From assembly GCF_035975855.1 (NCBI RefSeq), contig NZ_CP109056.1, positions 173,825-237,824 of the forward strand: a stretch of DNA of 64,000 bases, written 5' to 3'. Under the pieces are notes generated by a model, which was not told where the DNA came from, ran no database searches, and saw nothing but the letters and a program-made list of their open reading frames with translations. Positions 32,542-40,988 of the stretch are shown piece by piece. The DNA is from Streptomyces sp. NBC_01304 (GTDB taxonomy: Bacteria > Actinomycetota > Actinomycetes > Streptomycetales > Streptomycetaceae). The first letter of the stretch is position 1, and each line of letters opens with the position of its first letter. Position numbers and translations under genes: made by a program.

Positions 32542-33585
32542 TCAGTGGGACGCGGTGGCGAGCCGGTCCGCGACGTAGGCGGCCGTGTTGGCCGAGTCGG
32601 TGGCGCACTCGCCCCGGGCGGGGTACAGCGGTGTCGGGTAGACCGTCGCGCAGACCGGATTGCCGTTCGCATGGTCCGGGTTGGGGTGGCGGGAGATGGC
32701 CCACCCGATGTGCGCGGCCGGGACGTGGTCGCCCGCCCACGACTGGCCACTGATGCGCAGGTACTCGCTCGACCACACCGCCTCACCGGTGACGCCAGGA
32801 AGCAGGGGGACGACGTACGAGGAGCCCGAGCGGACAGGGACGATGCCCTGCTCGGCGAGCGCTGCCAGGAGCAGCGCCCCGGCGGACGGGCGCGGCTCGC
32901 TCAGCCACTCGGACACCGCCCGCGCGCCGCGCTCGACGAGCTCGTCGGACAGCAGGCCGCGGCACGCGAACACCTGAGCCACCTCGGACAGGTCCCCGCG
33001 AAGGCCGGGCGCCCAGGCGGTGACCGTGAAACCGTCACTCCAGCCGTCGCTCGCGCGATGCAGCTGCAGCACCAGGTGCGCGCCGGTCACGGCCAACTCC
33101 TGTGCCACGTCGCCACGGTGCGCGATGACCACACCGTCCTCGGCGTCGTAGAAGGCCCCCGGGCCTGCCTGCCGGATCGCGTTGACCAGGCGCTCGGCTG
33201 GCGCGGGAACGGGGGCCGGCAGAGTTCCGGCCCGCCACCACGCGGCATGGGTGACGACGGCCTCGGCGCAGGCCCGGGAGTCGTCCTCGATGCCGAGGGT
33301 CTCGTCTCCGCCGTAGATGGTGTCGACGAACTCGAGGTCCGCGCCGTACAGGGACGCGACCCAGGGCGCGTCGTGCTCGTCCACCCGCCGGTCGGCGTCC
33401 TCGCCGGAGGCGATCTTGATGTGCGGATGCAGCAGGATCTCGGCGTCCTTGGTCTCGGGGTCGACCGGGACGGCGAGGTAGACGATGCCGCCCTCCTCGT
33501 TGAGGAAGGAGGGGAAGCCGTGGGACGCGAGGGCGGCCGACATGACGTCGCCCTCGGTGCGCGGGGTGCTGGGCACAGAGGCCAT
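32542..33585 (-). CDS. Hypothetical protein, 347 aa
   Basis: ATG 33585 (MASVPSTPRTEGDVM) with AAGGACT at proper spacing. Alpha/beta throughout: GGIVYLAVPVDPETKDAEIL, DGVVIAHRGDVAQELAVTGA, GFTVTAWAPGLRGDLSEV; a Cys-containing C-terminus. No transmembrane segment. The 5.36 kb transposon sits 13 bp upstream of its ATG, leaving the ribosome site intact but cutting it off from the operon promoter at 39.6 kb, so its expression may now depend on transposon read-through. Confidence 0.6.
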   Translation of the reverse strand: MASVPSTPRTEGDVMSAALASHGFPSFLNEEGGIVYLAVPVDPETKDAEILLHPHIKIASGEDADRRVDEHDAPWVASLYGADLEFVDTIYGGDETLGIEDDSRACAEAVVTHAAWWRAGTLPAPVPAPAERLVNAIRQAGPGAFYDAEDGVVIAHRGDVAQELAVTGAHLVLQLHRASDGWSDGFTVTAWAPGLRGDLSEVAQVFACRGLLSDELVERGARAVSEWLSEPRPSAGALLLAALAEQGIVPVRSGSSYVVPLLPGVTGEAVWSSEYLRISGQSWAGDHVPAAHIGWAISRHPNPDHANGNPVCATVYPTPLYPARGECATDSANTAAYVADRLATASH

Positions 33586-33598
33586 GGGGAAGTCCTTA

Positions 33599-33637
33599 GA
33601 AGCTGTGCCAGAACTCATGATCTGTGACGCTCTGTGA
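33599..33637 (+). repeat. Left terminal inverted repeat, 39 bp
   Basis: Begins GAAGCTGTGCCAGAACTC and ends GACGCTCTGTGA. Identical over 39 bp to the complement of 38917-38955. Confidence 0.9.
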
Positions 33638-33840
33638 CTGATGGCAGAGTTGCTCAGTTATGTGTCGGGTATGGCGATGTGCTCGGGCAGGAGTTGGAGG
33701 GCTTGTATGTGAAGTGGGGTACTTCCGGTCGTTTGTGGTGACCTTGGGGTGGGCGGCGGAGTGTGTCGGGCATATGCGGGCCGGAGTTTCTGCGGTCGGT
33801 GGGATGCCGGCTCTTCTGGTCCGTCTGGGGAGTGTGCGTC

Positions 33841-34776
33841 GTGGCCCAGGGGATCGGCAGTGTGCCGTGTGAGGGTTTTGATGATCTGGTGGACCAGTCG
33901 GTTCAGCTGGTCAAGGTGATGACGGGATGCCAATTCCGTCTCGGTGACATCGCGTTGGAGATCGCTCCGATGCGTGCACACGGTGGGAACATGGCGCTCG
34001 GAGAAGACGACGAGCTCGGGGTCGAGGGCTTCTTACGGCTGTTCGCCGAGGCGATAGGCCTCTCCTTCCATACGGTGCGGACGTATCGGTGGGTGGCCGC
34101 GCGGTGGCCGAAGGAACAGCGCCAGGACGGCGTCTCCTTCGAAGTGCACCGGATTCTGGCGTCGACGCCGGACGCGTACGAGGTGATCCAGCATCCGCCG
34201 CTGGACGAGCGGACCGGGGAGTCCAGGTGGAGTGGGGACGCGGCGAAGCGGGTGGCGGGCTGGCCGACCGCGACGCCGGTGACGGTGGCGGAGAAGGTCG
34301 AGGCGATTAGGGACCTCGCGCAGGACGAGCAGGTGGCGGCCTTGGTGGCGTGTGATCTGCTGCACCGGCCGGAGGTCGCTTTCCGGGCGATGCGGGACCG
34401 GCAGGCCCGTGAGCTCGTTAATCAGGCGCAGTTCGACCAGGCCGAATCCGTGGACGAAGGTGATGGGGATGACTGGTGGGACGAGCCCGATGCCGGGGTG
34501 GAGGAGGACGGTGTCGTTGATCCCGTCGCGATCGTGCGGGGATTTCATCGGGCGATGGAGTTCACCGACCTGATCGGGGTCTGCCAGGGCTTCGTGGCCG
34601 GGGCGAGCCGGCTGGTGCCGAAGCTGCGCGGCCGGGAGTTCTCCGAGACGCAGTACTCCCTGGTGACAAGGCATTTGGAGAAGATCAGGGCGACGGCGGA
34701 CTGGATCGAGACCGCAGTCTCCACGGGCAAGGTGGACCTGGATGAGGCGCTGGCCGACCTGTTGCGGGGCCAGTAG
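33841..34776 (+). CDS. DUF6192-type helix-turn-helix protein (transposon-borne)
   Basis: 311 aa from GTG 33841 (VAQGIGSVPCEGFDD), GGGGAG upstream. Residues ~60-90 contain a helix-turn-helix (GLSFHTVRTYRWVAARWPKE). The middle is helical with an acidic stretch (SVDEGDGDDWWDEPDAGVEE), and the C-terminus (LVTRHLEKIRATADWIETAV) is helical. I recognise the overall pattern as DUF6192. It is followed within 2 bp by the RacP-like gene and then the transposase, and so is likely part of the transposition or regulation module. Function not established. Confidence 0.65.
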   Translation: MAQGIGSVPCEGFDDLVDQSVQLVKVMTGCQFRLGDIALEIAPMRAHGGNMALGEDDELGVEGFLRLFAEAIGLSFHTVRTYRWVAARWPKEQRQDGVSFEVHRILASTPDAYEVIQHPPLDERTGESRWSGDAAKRVAGWPTATPVTVAEKVEAIRDLAQDEQVAALVACDLLHRPEVAFRAMRDRQARELVNQAQFDQAESVDEGDGDDWWDEPDAGVEEDGVVDPVAIVRGFHRAMEFTDLIGVCQGFVAGASRLVPKLRGREFSETQYSLVTRHLEKIRATADWIETAVSTGKVDLDEALADLLRGQ

Positions 34777-34778
34777 TC

Positions 34779-35198
34779 ATGAAGCGGCGGGCGGGACTGC
34801 CCGCTCACGTTCACGCCGAAGCCGTACGCAAAGCCCTGGAAGAAGCCCGCCCGGCCGGACTGCACCTGAAGCAGCTGGCCAAGGCCACCAAGCGCACCCC
34901 CGCGCAGGTCTGGACGGGTATCAAGTTCCTGCGGACGAACGCGGTCAAGGACGGACTTCCGCCGGTGACGCACAACCGCCGCGACGGCTTCCAGCTGTCG
35001 GAGGAGCCCGAGGTGTGGATCGCCTATGAGCGTGCGCTGTTCAAGGTGGAGTTGCACCGGATGACGAATTTCATCGCCGGGATCGTCGCCCCGCATACCA
35101 AACGCAAACCGAAGGACGACTGGGCTCGCCTGGTCCTCGAACAGATCGGCGGGGTCCGGGCCACCCTGGAAGTCCTCTCCCGTATGGAACGGCCATGA
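34779..35198 (+). CDS. RacP-like winged-helix protein
   Basis: 139 aa. It starts 2 bp after the DUF6192 stop, and its own stop overlaps the transposase ATG by four bases. The first ~65 residues form a winged helix (LHLKQLAKATKRTPAQVWTG then DGFQLSEEPEVWI). The C-terminal half is helical (LHRMTNFIAGIVAPHTKRKP). Proteins labelled RacP commonly follow DUF6192 proteins in Streptomyces. Tight coupling to a transposase suggests a role in transposon control; this is inference. Confidence 0.6.
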   Translation: MKRRAGLPAHVHAEAVRKALEEARPAGLHLKQLAKATKRTPAQVWTGIKFLRTNAVKDGLPPVTHNRRDGFQLSEEPEVWIAYERALFKVELHRMTNFIAGIVAPHTKRKPKDDWARLVLEQIGGVRATLEVLSRMERP

Positions 35199-36154
35199 CC
35201 TGCACATACACCGAGCAACCGGCCGTCCGCGAGCGGCACTACCCCAGCGACACCACCGACGCCGAATGGGCCGTCCTCGAGCCCTTACTGCCGCCGGCGG
35301 CATGCACCCGGCCCACAGGGGGCCGTCCCGAAAAGCACCCGCGCCGCAATGTCGTCGACGCCATCCGCTACGTCAACGACAACGGCGTGAAGTGGAGAAG
35401 CGTGCCTATCGACTTCGGCATCCCCTGGCGGACCGTTTTCGGATTCTTTCAGCGATGGAGAGCCAGCGGGGATCTGGCCCGCATTCACGCCGAGCTACAT
35501 GAGCAGGTCCGCGTCCATGACGGCCTCAACCCGCGCACGGTCGCGGTGATCCTGGACTCGCAGTCCGTCAAGGGCGCCGAAACGGTGGGGAACGACAGTC
35601 GCGGCTGGGACGGCGGAAAGAAGATCAACGGCCGGAAGCGCCACATCACGGTAGATATGCGCGGTATGCCCCTGGCCGTCATGGTCACCGAAGCCTCTCC
35701 TCACGACAGCATCCCGGCCCGTGACCTGCTCTTCCGTCTCTGTCTCACCCATCCCGAACTGGCCGTCGCCTGGGCCGACTCCGCCTACGGAGGAACCCTC
35801 ATCGACTGGGCCCACAACGTCCTCGGCCTGACCCTCAAAACGGTGCCCCGCCGCAAGGACCAGGACGGCTTCGCCGTCCTGGCGAAGAGATGGCGAGTCG
35901 AGCGGGCCATCTCGTGGATCATGAGAGCGCGCAGAAACGTCCGGGACTACGAAAGGCTCATCTCCCACAGCGAAGCTCACCTCACCTGGACTTTCGTCAC
36001 CTTGATGGTCCGCCGCCTCACCCAGCCTCCCCGCCCACCGCGTTCCAGCCCGCATCCCGTCGAGTCGGCCAAAAAGGCTGGCAAGCCCGCGCAGATCCGG
36101 CTGCGGCCGCTGCATCCGAGGGCCATCCGTCTCGCCCCCACCACCCTGGTCTGA
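35195..36154 (+). CDS. IS5-family DDE transposase
   Basis: 319 aa, full length. DUF4096-type N-terminal part (ERHYPSDTTDAEWAVLEPLL) and RNVVDAIRYVNDNGVKWRSV, then the DDE core: first Asp in VILDSQSVK, second in VAWADSAYGG, Glu in RWRVERAISW with the downstream Arg/Lys-rich motif. The C-terminus carries a basic, Pro-rich tail. All catalytic residues are present. As the only transposase inside the 39 bp repeats, it is the presumed driver of the element. Confidence 0.9.
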   Translation: MTCTYTEQPAVRERHYPSDTTDAEWAVLEPLLPPAACTRPTGGRPEKHPRRNVVDAIRYVNDNGVKWRSVPIDFGIPWRTVFGFFQRWRASGDLARIHAELHEQVRVHDGLNPRTVAVILDSQSVKGAETVGNDSRGWDGGKKINGRKRHITVDMRGMPLAVMVTEASPHDSIPARDLLFRLCLTHPELAVAWADSAYGGTLIDWAHNVLGLTLKTVPRRKDQDGFAVLAKRWRVERAISWIMRARRNVRDYERLISHSEAHLTWTFVTLMVRRLTQPPRPPRSSPHPVESAKKAGKPAQIRLRPLHPRAIRLAPTTLV

Positions 36155-36262
36155 CCAAAAGGCAGCGTGGGTGGTTGGCCTCGAGGCCGGCGGCACCAAG
36201 TTCGATCCTCGTCGAGCGGGACGCGGGTGATAGGGGGCACCGATCTCCCCACCCCCGGCTGT

Positions 36263-37648
36263 TCAGAGCGGGGAGGGAGCCCCTGGTGCTGATGGCGGGG
36301 CTGCCTCTGCCCTTGGCGAGTTGTGGCGGGCGATGGGGGTCATGGGGAGCGCGTTGGGCTGGGGCATGCCCGCAGGGCGTTGGCGCACGGTGTGACCGGG
36401 TACGGGGACGAGCTGCCATCTGCGGCTGACGGTCGCCAGCGTGATGACGGCTTCGGTCATGGCGAAGGTGTCCCCGATGCACTTGTGGGGCCCCACGCTG
36501 AACGGGATGAAGCCTCGACTGCTCGGCAGGCCGCTGCGCGACCTGAGCCAGCGCTCGGGGCGGAACGCTGTCGGATCAGGGAACAGGGTGGGGTCCCGAT
36601 GCAAGGCATAGGGGCTGTAGGCGACTTCGGCGCCCGAGGGGATGAAGTGCTGGCCGAGGTGCACATCTGCCAGAGCCCGGCGTGTGAACAGCAACGGCGA
36701 GTGCAGACGCAGCGCTTCTTCGATCACCGCCCGGGTGTAGGGCATGGAAGCAGGGTCGAGAATCTCCTGGTCAGCCTCCGCGGACAGCCTTGCTTCAGCC
36801 TCTGGGTGACGGCTGATCTCATGGAAGGCCCAGGCCATGGTGGTGGCGGTGGTTTCGGTTCCGGCGAACATGACCGCGATGGCCTCATCACGCACTTGTT
36901 CCGGGCTCATCACCTCACCAGTGTCAGGAAGCTTGCTGGTCAGCAGGGCGGACACGAGATCCTCGCGGACTGTCCGCTCGTTGCCGTAAGCGGCGATGAC
37001 CTCGTCGATGACACTGCGCAGTCGAGCAGCCGCCTGGTCGAACCGCCGGTTGACCGAATACGGCACCTTGTCCAGCCAGTTCGGTGCGATGGCCCGCACG
37101 AACATGCCCTCGAGGATGGTGGGCAGTGAACGGTGCACCTCGGCGACGGCATGCTCGGCCAGCGTGCTGGAGAACAGCGTGTCCGCTACCACCGACAAGG
37201 CGTGCTGCCGCATTTCCCGGTCCACCCAGACGGTCTCGCCCTCCTGCCATGAGGCGGCCATGGTCTGTGCTCGCTCGCGCATGGCCTGGGCGTAGCGGGC
37301 GATGCGGGCCTGGTGGAAGGCAGGCTGTACCAGCCGGCGTTGCTTGCGGTGGAATGCGCCGTCACTGATCACCAGCCCGTCACCGAAAAGCGGTCGAAGA
37401 CGCTGGAAGACGCGGCCGCGCCCGAAGTGGCGTGCGTCTTCGACCAGCAGGCGGTGGACGAGATCGGAGTCCGTCAGTACGTACATCGGCCAGGTGCCAA
37501 CCCGCACACGTACGACAGGGCCGCAGTCACGCAGCGATTCGAGGAATTCCATCGGTCCAAGTCCCAGGCGGAGCACATGCCCCAGGCCAGGAAGGCCACC
37601 CGGTGCCTGTGGCGGGGAGCTGGGGATGGGGCGTGCCTCGGTTGCCAT
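36263..37648 (-). CDS. Cytochrome P450
   Basis: 461 aa heme monooxygenase. I-helix MFAGTETTATTMAW, K-helix EEALR, PERW region (FRPERWL) and heme loop FSVGPHKCIGDTFA with the axial Cys at about 405. Its ATG overlaps the terpene synthase stop by one base (TGATG), so the two are coupled. The pair most likely makes an oxidised terpene: the synthase builds the hydrocarbon and the P450 oxidises it. The arrangement parallels the epi-isozizaene synthase-CYP170A1 pair, but product identity cannot be read from sequence. A Pro-rich C-terminal tail follows the catalytic domain. Confidence 0.9.
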   Translation of the reverse strand: MATEARPIPSSPPQAPGGLPGLGHVLRLGLGPMEFLESLRDCGPVVRVRVGTWPMYVLTDSDLVHRLLVEDARHFGRGRVFQRLRPLFGDGLVISDGAFHRKQRRLVQPAFHQARIARYAQAMRERAQTMAASWQEGETVWVDREMRQHALSVVADTLFSSTLAEHAVAEVHRSLPTILEGMFVRAIAPNWLDKVPYSVNRRFDQAAARLRSVIDEVIAAYGNERTVREDLVSALLTSKLPDTGEVMSPEQVRDEAIAVMFAGTETTATTMAWAFHEISRHPEAEARLSAEADQEILDPASMPYTRAVIEEALRLHSPLLFTRRALADVHLGQHFIPSGAEVAYSPYALHRDPTLFPDPTAFRPERWLRSRSGLPSSRGFIPFSVGPHKCIGDTFAMTEAVITLATVSRRWQLVPVPGHTVRQRPAGMPQPNALPMTPIARHNSPRAEAAPPSAPGAPSPL

Positions 37649-38694
37649 CACCGCTCGCCCTGCCCGGTGAACATGTCGTGCCGGGTGTAGAGAGCTTCCA
37701 GACCATCAGCCCATCGCTGGTCCCGGTAGCGGGTGCAGTCATGTCGCTGCCACTGGTCCGTGCCGATCATCCAGTCGCGGTAGTGCGCCGCACAGCGCCT
37801 CGATGCCTCGCGTTCCTCAGGATCATGGATGTCAAGGGTGTCCAGCGCGGCAGGCAGGTGGCCCTCGGCGTCGAGGAAGTCCTGCACACGACGGGCCACC
37901 CGCGCCTGGGTTGTGCGCACAGCCTCATCGAATCTGAGCCCGTCGCGTGCGGCGATCAGTGCGACGATGTTGTTGTTGTCGCCACAGGCCGCCTCCTTGG
38001 GTAGGGAGAACACATCGTTGGTCCATGAGATGACGTCGATCGTGCTCCACATCAACTCCTGGAATACCGGACTGGCGTAGACGGCCGCGGGCACCTCAAC
38101 ACCGAGCGCGGCCTCTGACATATCCATCATCGCCGGCAACTGGGAACTGTGCCGACGGGTCAGGATGTAATCGGTGACCCTCGGCGGGCGAGGCGAAGTT
38201 CGGTTGGCGGCCTCCTGGTCCAAGGACGCCATCATCTCCCCTACATGCTGCTTCCAGCGCAGCGCAACCGGGCGAGGCAAGCGATGGGTAATGCGCTCGG
38301 CCAACTCCAAAAACCCACGTGCGAGAACGTTCCCCTCGCACTCCCGAGCCAGCGCGGATGCGCCGGTTGTGTAGGCACCCACTATTGCTCGGAAAGGCTG
38401 CCAAGGTTGGATCTTGTCGGTGCGGATCAGGTGGTCGTGCTGGTCATCAAGGACGAACGACCAGGCCATCCACTGTGACAGCAGCAGTACGTTCTCATAC
38501 GCAGCTGCGGGCAACACCCGGGCCGTCAGGTGCCCGAACCCGATCCCTGCGAAGTCGTCAAAGCCCGCCGCGTCCACCAGCCCCTTGTCGACTGCCCATA
38601 CGGAGGCTTCCTCGTTGGCACGGTCCGCTTCCGGATGCTTAGACGACCGGAATGGCAGTTCGAAGTCCGGAATCTCAACGAGTTCGACCGCCAT
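37648..38694 (-). CDS. Class I terpene synthase (sesquiterpene-type)
   Basis: 348 aa. Metal-binding aspartate motif DDQHD (83-87) and NSE motif NDVFSLPKE (226-234) are intact, with a C-terminal RY pair in TRYRDQ. DDQHD is close to the DDRHD of epi-isozizaene synthase and unlike the motif of 2-methylisoborneol synthase. It should ionise an isoprenoid diphosphate, probably farnesyl diphosphate. ATG 38694 is chosen because GGAGG lies 6 bp upstream; GTG 38697 is too close. Coupled to the P450. The ~220 bp upstream, inside the transposon, must hold the promoter; I see no clear -35/-10 pair. Confidence 0.9.
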   Translation of the reverse strand: MAVELVEIPDFELPFRSSKHPEADRANEEASVWAVDKGLVDAAGFDDFAGIGFGHLTARVLPAAAYENVLLLSQWMAWSFVLDDQHDHLIRTDKIQPWQPFRAIVGAYTTGASALARECEGNVLARGFLELAERITHRLPRPVALRWKQHVGEMMASLDQEAANRTSPRPPRVTDYILTRRHSSQLPAMMDMSEAALGVEVPAAVYASPVFQELMWSTIDVISWTNDVFSLPKEAACGDNNNIVALIAARDGLRFDEAVRTTQARVARRVQDFLDAEGHLPAALDTLDIHDPEEREASRRCAAHYRDWMIGTDQWQRHDCTRYRDQRWADGLEALYTRHDMFTGQGER

Positions 38695-38916
38695 CACGTA
38701 CCTCCGGACCGAGCGACTGGATACCGCAGCTTGGTGCTACGCCCTCTCCAAGTTCGCCCCATCCGCCAGCGATGGACAACTGGTTGTTGGGCGGAGATAC
38801 GTGAACGCGTTGAACGCTTGTGCTCTCGTGAAACAGAACCCGCTGCTTGAGTGAAGGACATCAGGAGCAACCACCCCGGTTCATCAACATCACTAGCACG
38901 GTTCGAGGCTCTCACC

Positions 38917-38955
38917 TCACAGAGCGTCACAGATCATGAGTTCTGGCACAGCTTC
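38917..38955 (-). repeat. Right terminal inverted repeat, 39 bp
   Basis: Perfect inverted copy of 33599-33637, followed by the TTA target duplication. Confidence 0.9.
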
Positions 38956-39014
38956 TTAACTGGCGAGGTGGGGAGCGCTCCGGGCCGCTGCTCGCGGCCC
39001 GGAGCGCGTGATGG

Positions 39015-39524
39015 TCAGCTGGGGAGGTACTCGTCCGGGTCGAAGGCGTCGATGTAGTCGGTCCCGTCCACCGGGGAGGCCTCGGCCGCGTCGGAGGCCC
39101 GCATGGGCCGCGGACGTCCGTCCTGGACCAGCCAGGCCTGGGTGGTGCTGGGGCCGCCGGTCTCCGCGCTCTTGGGGGACCAGGCCGTGACGAGGACATC
39201 GTGGCTCATGGCGCGGGAGGCCACGAGGAGCAGCGCCAGGTGGCCGACGTCGCCCGAAGGCCTGCCGCCCTTCACGTACATGGTGGCGTGCAACTGCGGG
39301 TCGTCCGAGTCGACTTCCCCGCTGATCATGTGGACCCCCGGGCCGAGGCCGACGGACAGAGCGGCAAGGTCGTTCTGCGCTGCCGTGGCGTAGGTCTGCA
39401 GGAAAGTGTTGGGCTCGATGCCCTGCGACTTGGCCTTGAGGCGGATGATCTCGCGGCACCACATCTTCAGGTGCTCCAGGCGCTGCTCGTCGCTGCGGTC
39501 CTGAGGCGTGGTCTCACCGGACAT
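39015..39524 (-). CDS. Hypothetical protein, 169 aa
   Basis: ATG 39524 behind AGGAG. Alpha/beta: LEHLKMWCREIIRLKAKSQG, ALSVGLGPGVHMISGEVDSD, LALLLVASRAMSHDVLVTAW, ending in an acidic DYIDAFDPDEYLPS. No cysteine cluster or membrane helix. First gene after regulon promoter 3 and originally leader of the operon now broken by the transposon. Function unknown. Confidence 0.65.
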   Translation of the reverse strand: MSGETTPQDRSDEQRLEHLKMWCREIIRLKAKSQGIEPNTFLQTYATAAQNDLAALSVGLGPGVHMISGEVDSDDPQLHATMYVKGGRPSGDVGHLALLLVASRAMSHDVLVTAWSPKSAETGGPSTTQAWLVQDGRPRPMRASDAAEASPVDGTDYIDAFDPDEYLPS

Positions 39525-39593
39525 GGTGTCGCTCCTGATCTGTGGTGGAGGGGCGTTGGAGGCAGTCGGTCGGGCGCTGCACTCGCCGGACGG

Positions 39594-39639
39594 TCACTAA
39601 ATTACTCAGCACTGGAGTTCAAGTCAAGCTTTACGCGTC
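39594..39639 (-). promoter_or_regulatory. Regulon promoter, copy 3
   Basis: GACGCGTAAAGCTTGAC box, -35 TTGACT (39622-39627), 17 bp, -10 TAATTT (39599-39604) followed by AGTGA. Confidence 0.8.
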
Positions 39640-39829
39640 AATCGTCCTGGGGGTGCCGCACCCGGCGGCGCGGGGCGCGTGCAGCTCGGCGGCCAGGACC
39701 TCCGTGAACGACCAGAGCCGGAGCGGCACATGCCCCGCTTCTCCATGGCCAGTTCGACCGTCTCCACCGCTCCGGCCCGGTCGATCCGTTCACCGGCGAG
39801 CGGCCATGACCGCGGGGCGTCGGGGTGCT

Positions 39830-40350
39830 GCTTCGCGTGCGCGACGCGGCCGCGCTCACGCGGAGCCGGGGGAGGTGCAGCGCCGCGTCCGGCGTGCAGC
39901 GCGATGCTGCAGCACAGGTCAGCGGAGCCGGTGGCAGCGCTGCGTCAGCCCAAGTGCTGCGTGCTGCCAAGGCAGTGGCAGCACGGGCGCTGCCTGCAGC
40001 GGGCCGAGGGGCCGCGCAGGTGCTGCACGACCAAATGCTGCATCGCCCGCACGTGCACGCCCGGCCGCGCTGCGGAGATCCGCTGCCCCCGTGGCCTGCG
40101 CGTTTACGGATGCAGCGCCGGGCGGCAGCACGCGCTGCAGCAAGGCAGCTGCACGCGCGGGGACCGTCCGCCATGCTGCTGCGCGGACCGCGCTGCCCTC
40201 CAGGGCGGGCGTGCAGCACGCTGCTCATGGCGCCCGACGCCCGCGCTGCTGCTGCTCGCCGACGCGGCCGTGCAGCATGTCGGCAAGCTCGGCTTGCTGC
40301 AGGCCGCGGCCGGTGCAGCAGGGACTCCTGCTGCACCGGCCGGCCACTCC
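39830..40350. repeat. Dense GCTGC/GCAGC repeat tract in a 785 bp gene-free region
   Basis: Between the promoter at 39.6 kb and the gene ending at 40425 no reading frame looks like a protein: all are Cys/Arg/Ala-rich low complexity. Instead TGCAGC, GCTGCA and GTGCAGCAC-type words recur many times in both orientations, as in 32340-32530. It could form an extended RNA structure or bind a protein in clusters. Confidence 0.55.
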
Positions 40351-40424
40351 AGATACGCGACGAGCTCGATGTGGTGTCCCGCGGGTTGGCCGGCTCGCCC
40401 ACCCGCCGGGCGAGCGTCGCGGGC

Positions 40425-40874
40425 TCAGTCGTAGGAGACCCAGTCGTTCTCGTCCAGGTACTGGTTGAAGTTCTCCCCGCCGTGCGCCCGGACGAAGTCG
40501 CGCAGCAGGTCGGCGGGAACGTCGGCGTACCAGGTGCAGGCGCGCGGATCGAACGGGTCGAAACCGGGGTGGGGTGGCTGCGGGGCGGGCCAGCCCTCGG
40601 GAGCGCCGTGCGGCAGGACCTGCCCGGCCGGAGCGCCGAGCGGACGGATCAGGCCGACCAGGAACGCCGTGTACGGGCCCGAGCCGAAGCACTCGGCCTG
40701 CACGATCTCGGCCTCCTCATGCACCGAGCGGCGGCCGGACTTCGGAAGAGGACCTTCGAACGTCTGCGGCTTTCGGCCAAGAATCTCGATCTCGTTCCAG
40801 TCCTCCAGGCGAACCCGGCGAGTCGCGCCAGCGGTGCCGTTCTCGATCGCGTCGTTGATGATCTCGAAGCGCAT
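40425..40874 (-). CDS. Hypothetical protein, 149 aa
   Basis: ATG 40874 (MRFEIINDAIENGTAGATRR) behind GGAGACC. The N-terminal ~80 residues look like a small beta-rich domain (VRLEDWNEIEILGRKPQTFE). A Pro-rich linker follows, and an acidic end (FVRAHGGENFNQYLDENDWV). Single gene behind regulon promoter 4. Function unknown. Confidence 0.65.
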   Translation of the reverse strand: MRFEIINDAIENGTAGATRRVRLEDWNEIEILGRKPQTFEGPLPKSGRRSVHEEAEIVQAECFGSGPYTAFLVGLIRPLGAPAGQVLPHGAPEGWPAPQPPHPGFDPFDPRACTWYADVPADLLRDFVRAHGGENFNQYLDENDWVSYD

Positions 40875-40941
40875 CAGGTCTCCTGCGGTAGGTGCTGAAT
40901 CACAGTTGAGGGCGCCAGATCGGGGCGCCGCGATCTCGTAA

Positions 40942-40988
40942 TCACTAATTTACTCATCTTGAGGGGTTATGGTCAAGCTTTGCGCGTC
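40942..40988 (-). promoter_or_regulatory. Regulon promoter, copy 4
   Basis: GACGCGCAAAGCTTGAC box, -35 TTGACC (40971-40976), 18 bp, -10 TAAATT (40947-40952) followed by AGTGATTACG. The GAC of the box overlaps the TGA stop of the gene upstream. Confidence 0.8.

Larger units (their letters stand above)
33599..38955. mobile_element. 5.36 kb IS5-family-type transposon carrying a P450-terpene synthase pair
   Basis: Bounded by perfect 39 bp terminal inverted repeats and flanked by a direct TTA duplication (33596-33598 and 38956-38958), the TNA-type target expected for IS1031-like IS5-family elements. It carries a rightward operon (DUF6192, RacP-like, transposase) and a leftward P450-terpene synthase operon. 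Intact ends, target duplication and unbroken genes point to a recent, possibly still mobile insertion. Removing it rejoins 39015-39524 and 32542-33585 with a ~70 bp gap, so it split an operon. Confidence 0.85.

Noticed and set aside
37648..38694. 2-methylisoborneol synthase
   Set aside because: The aspartate motif is DDQHD and the adjacent partner is a P450, not a methyltransferase; closer to the epi-isozizaene-type arrangement.
39638..40434. Open frames of ~250 codons on both strands
   Set aside because: They are Cys/Ala/Arg-rich low complexity created by the GCTGC/GCAGC tract, with no good ribosome site or known motif.
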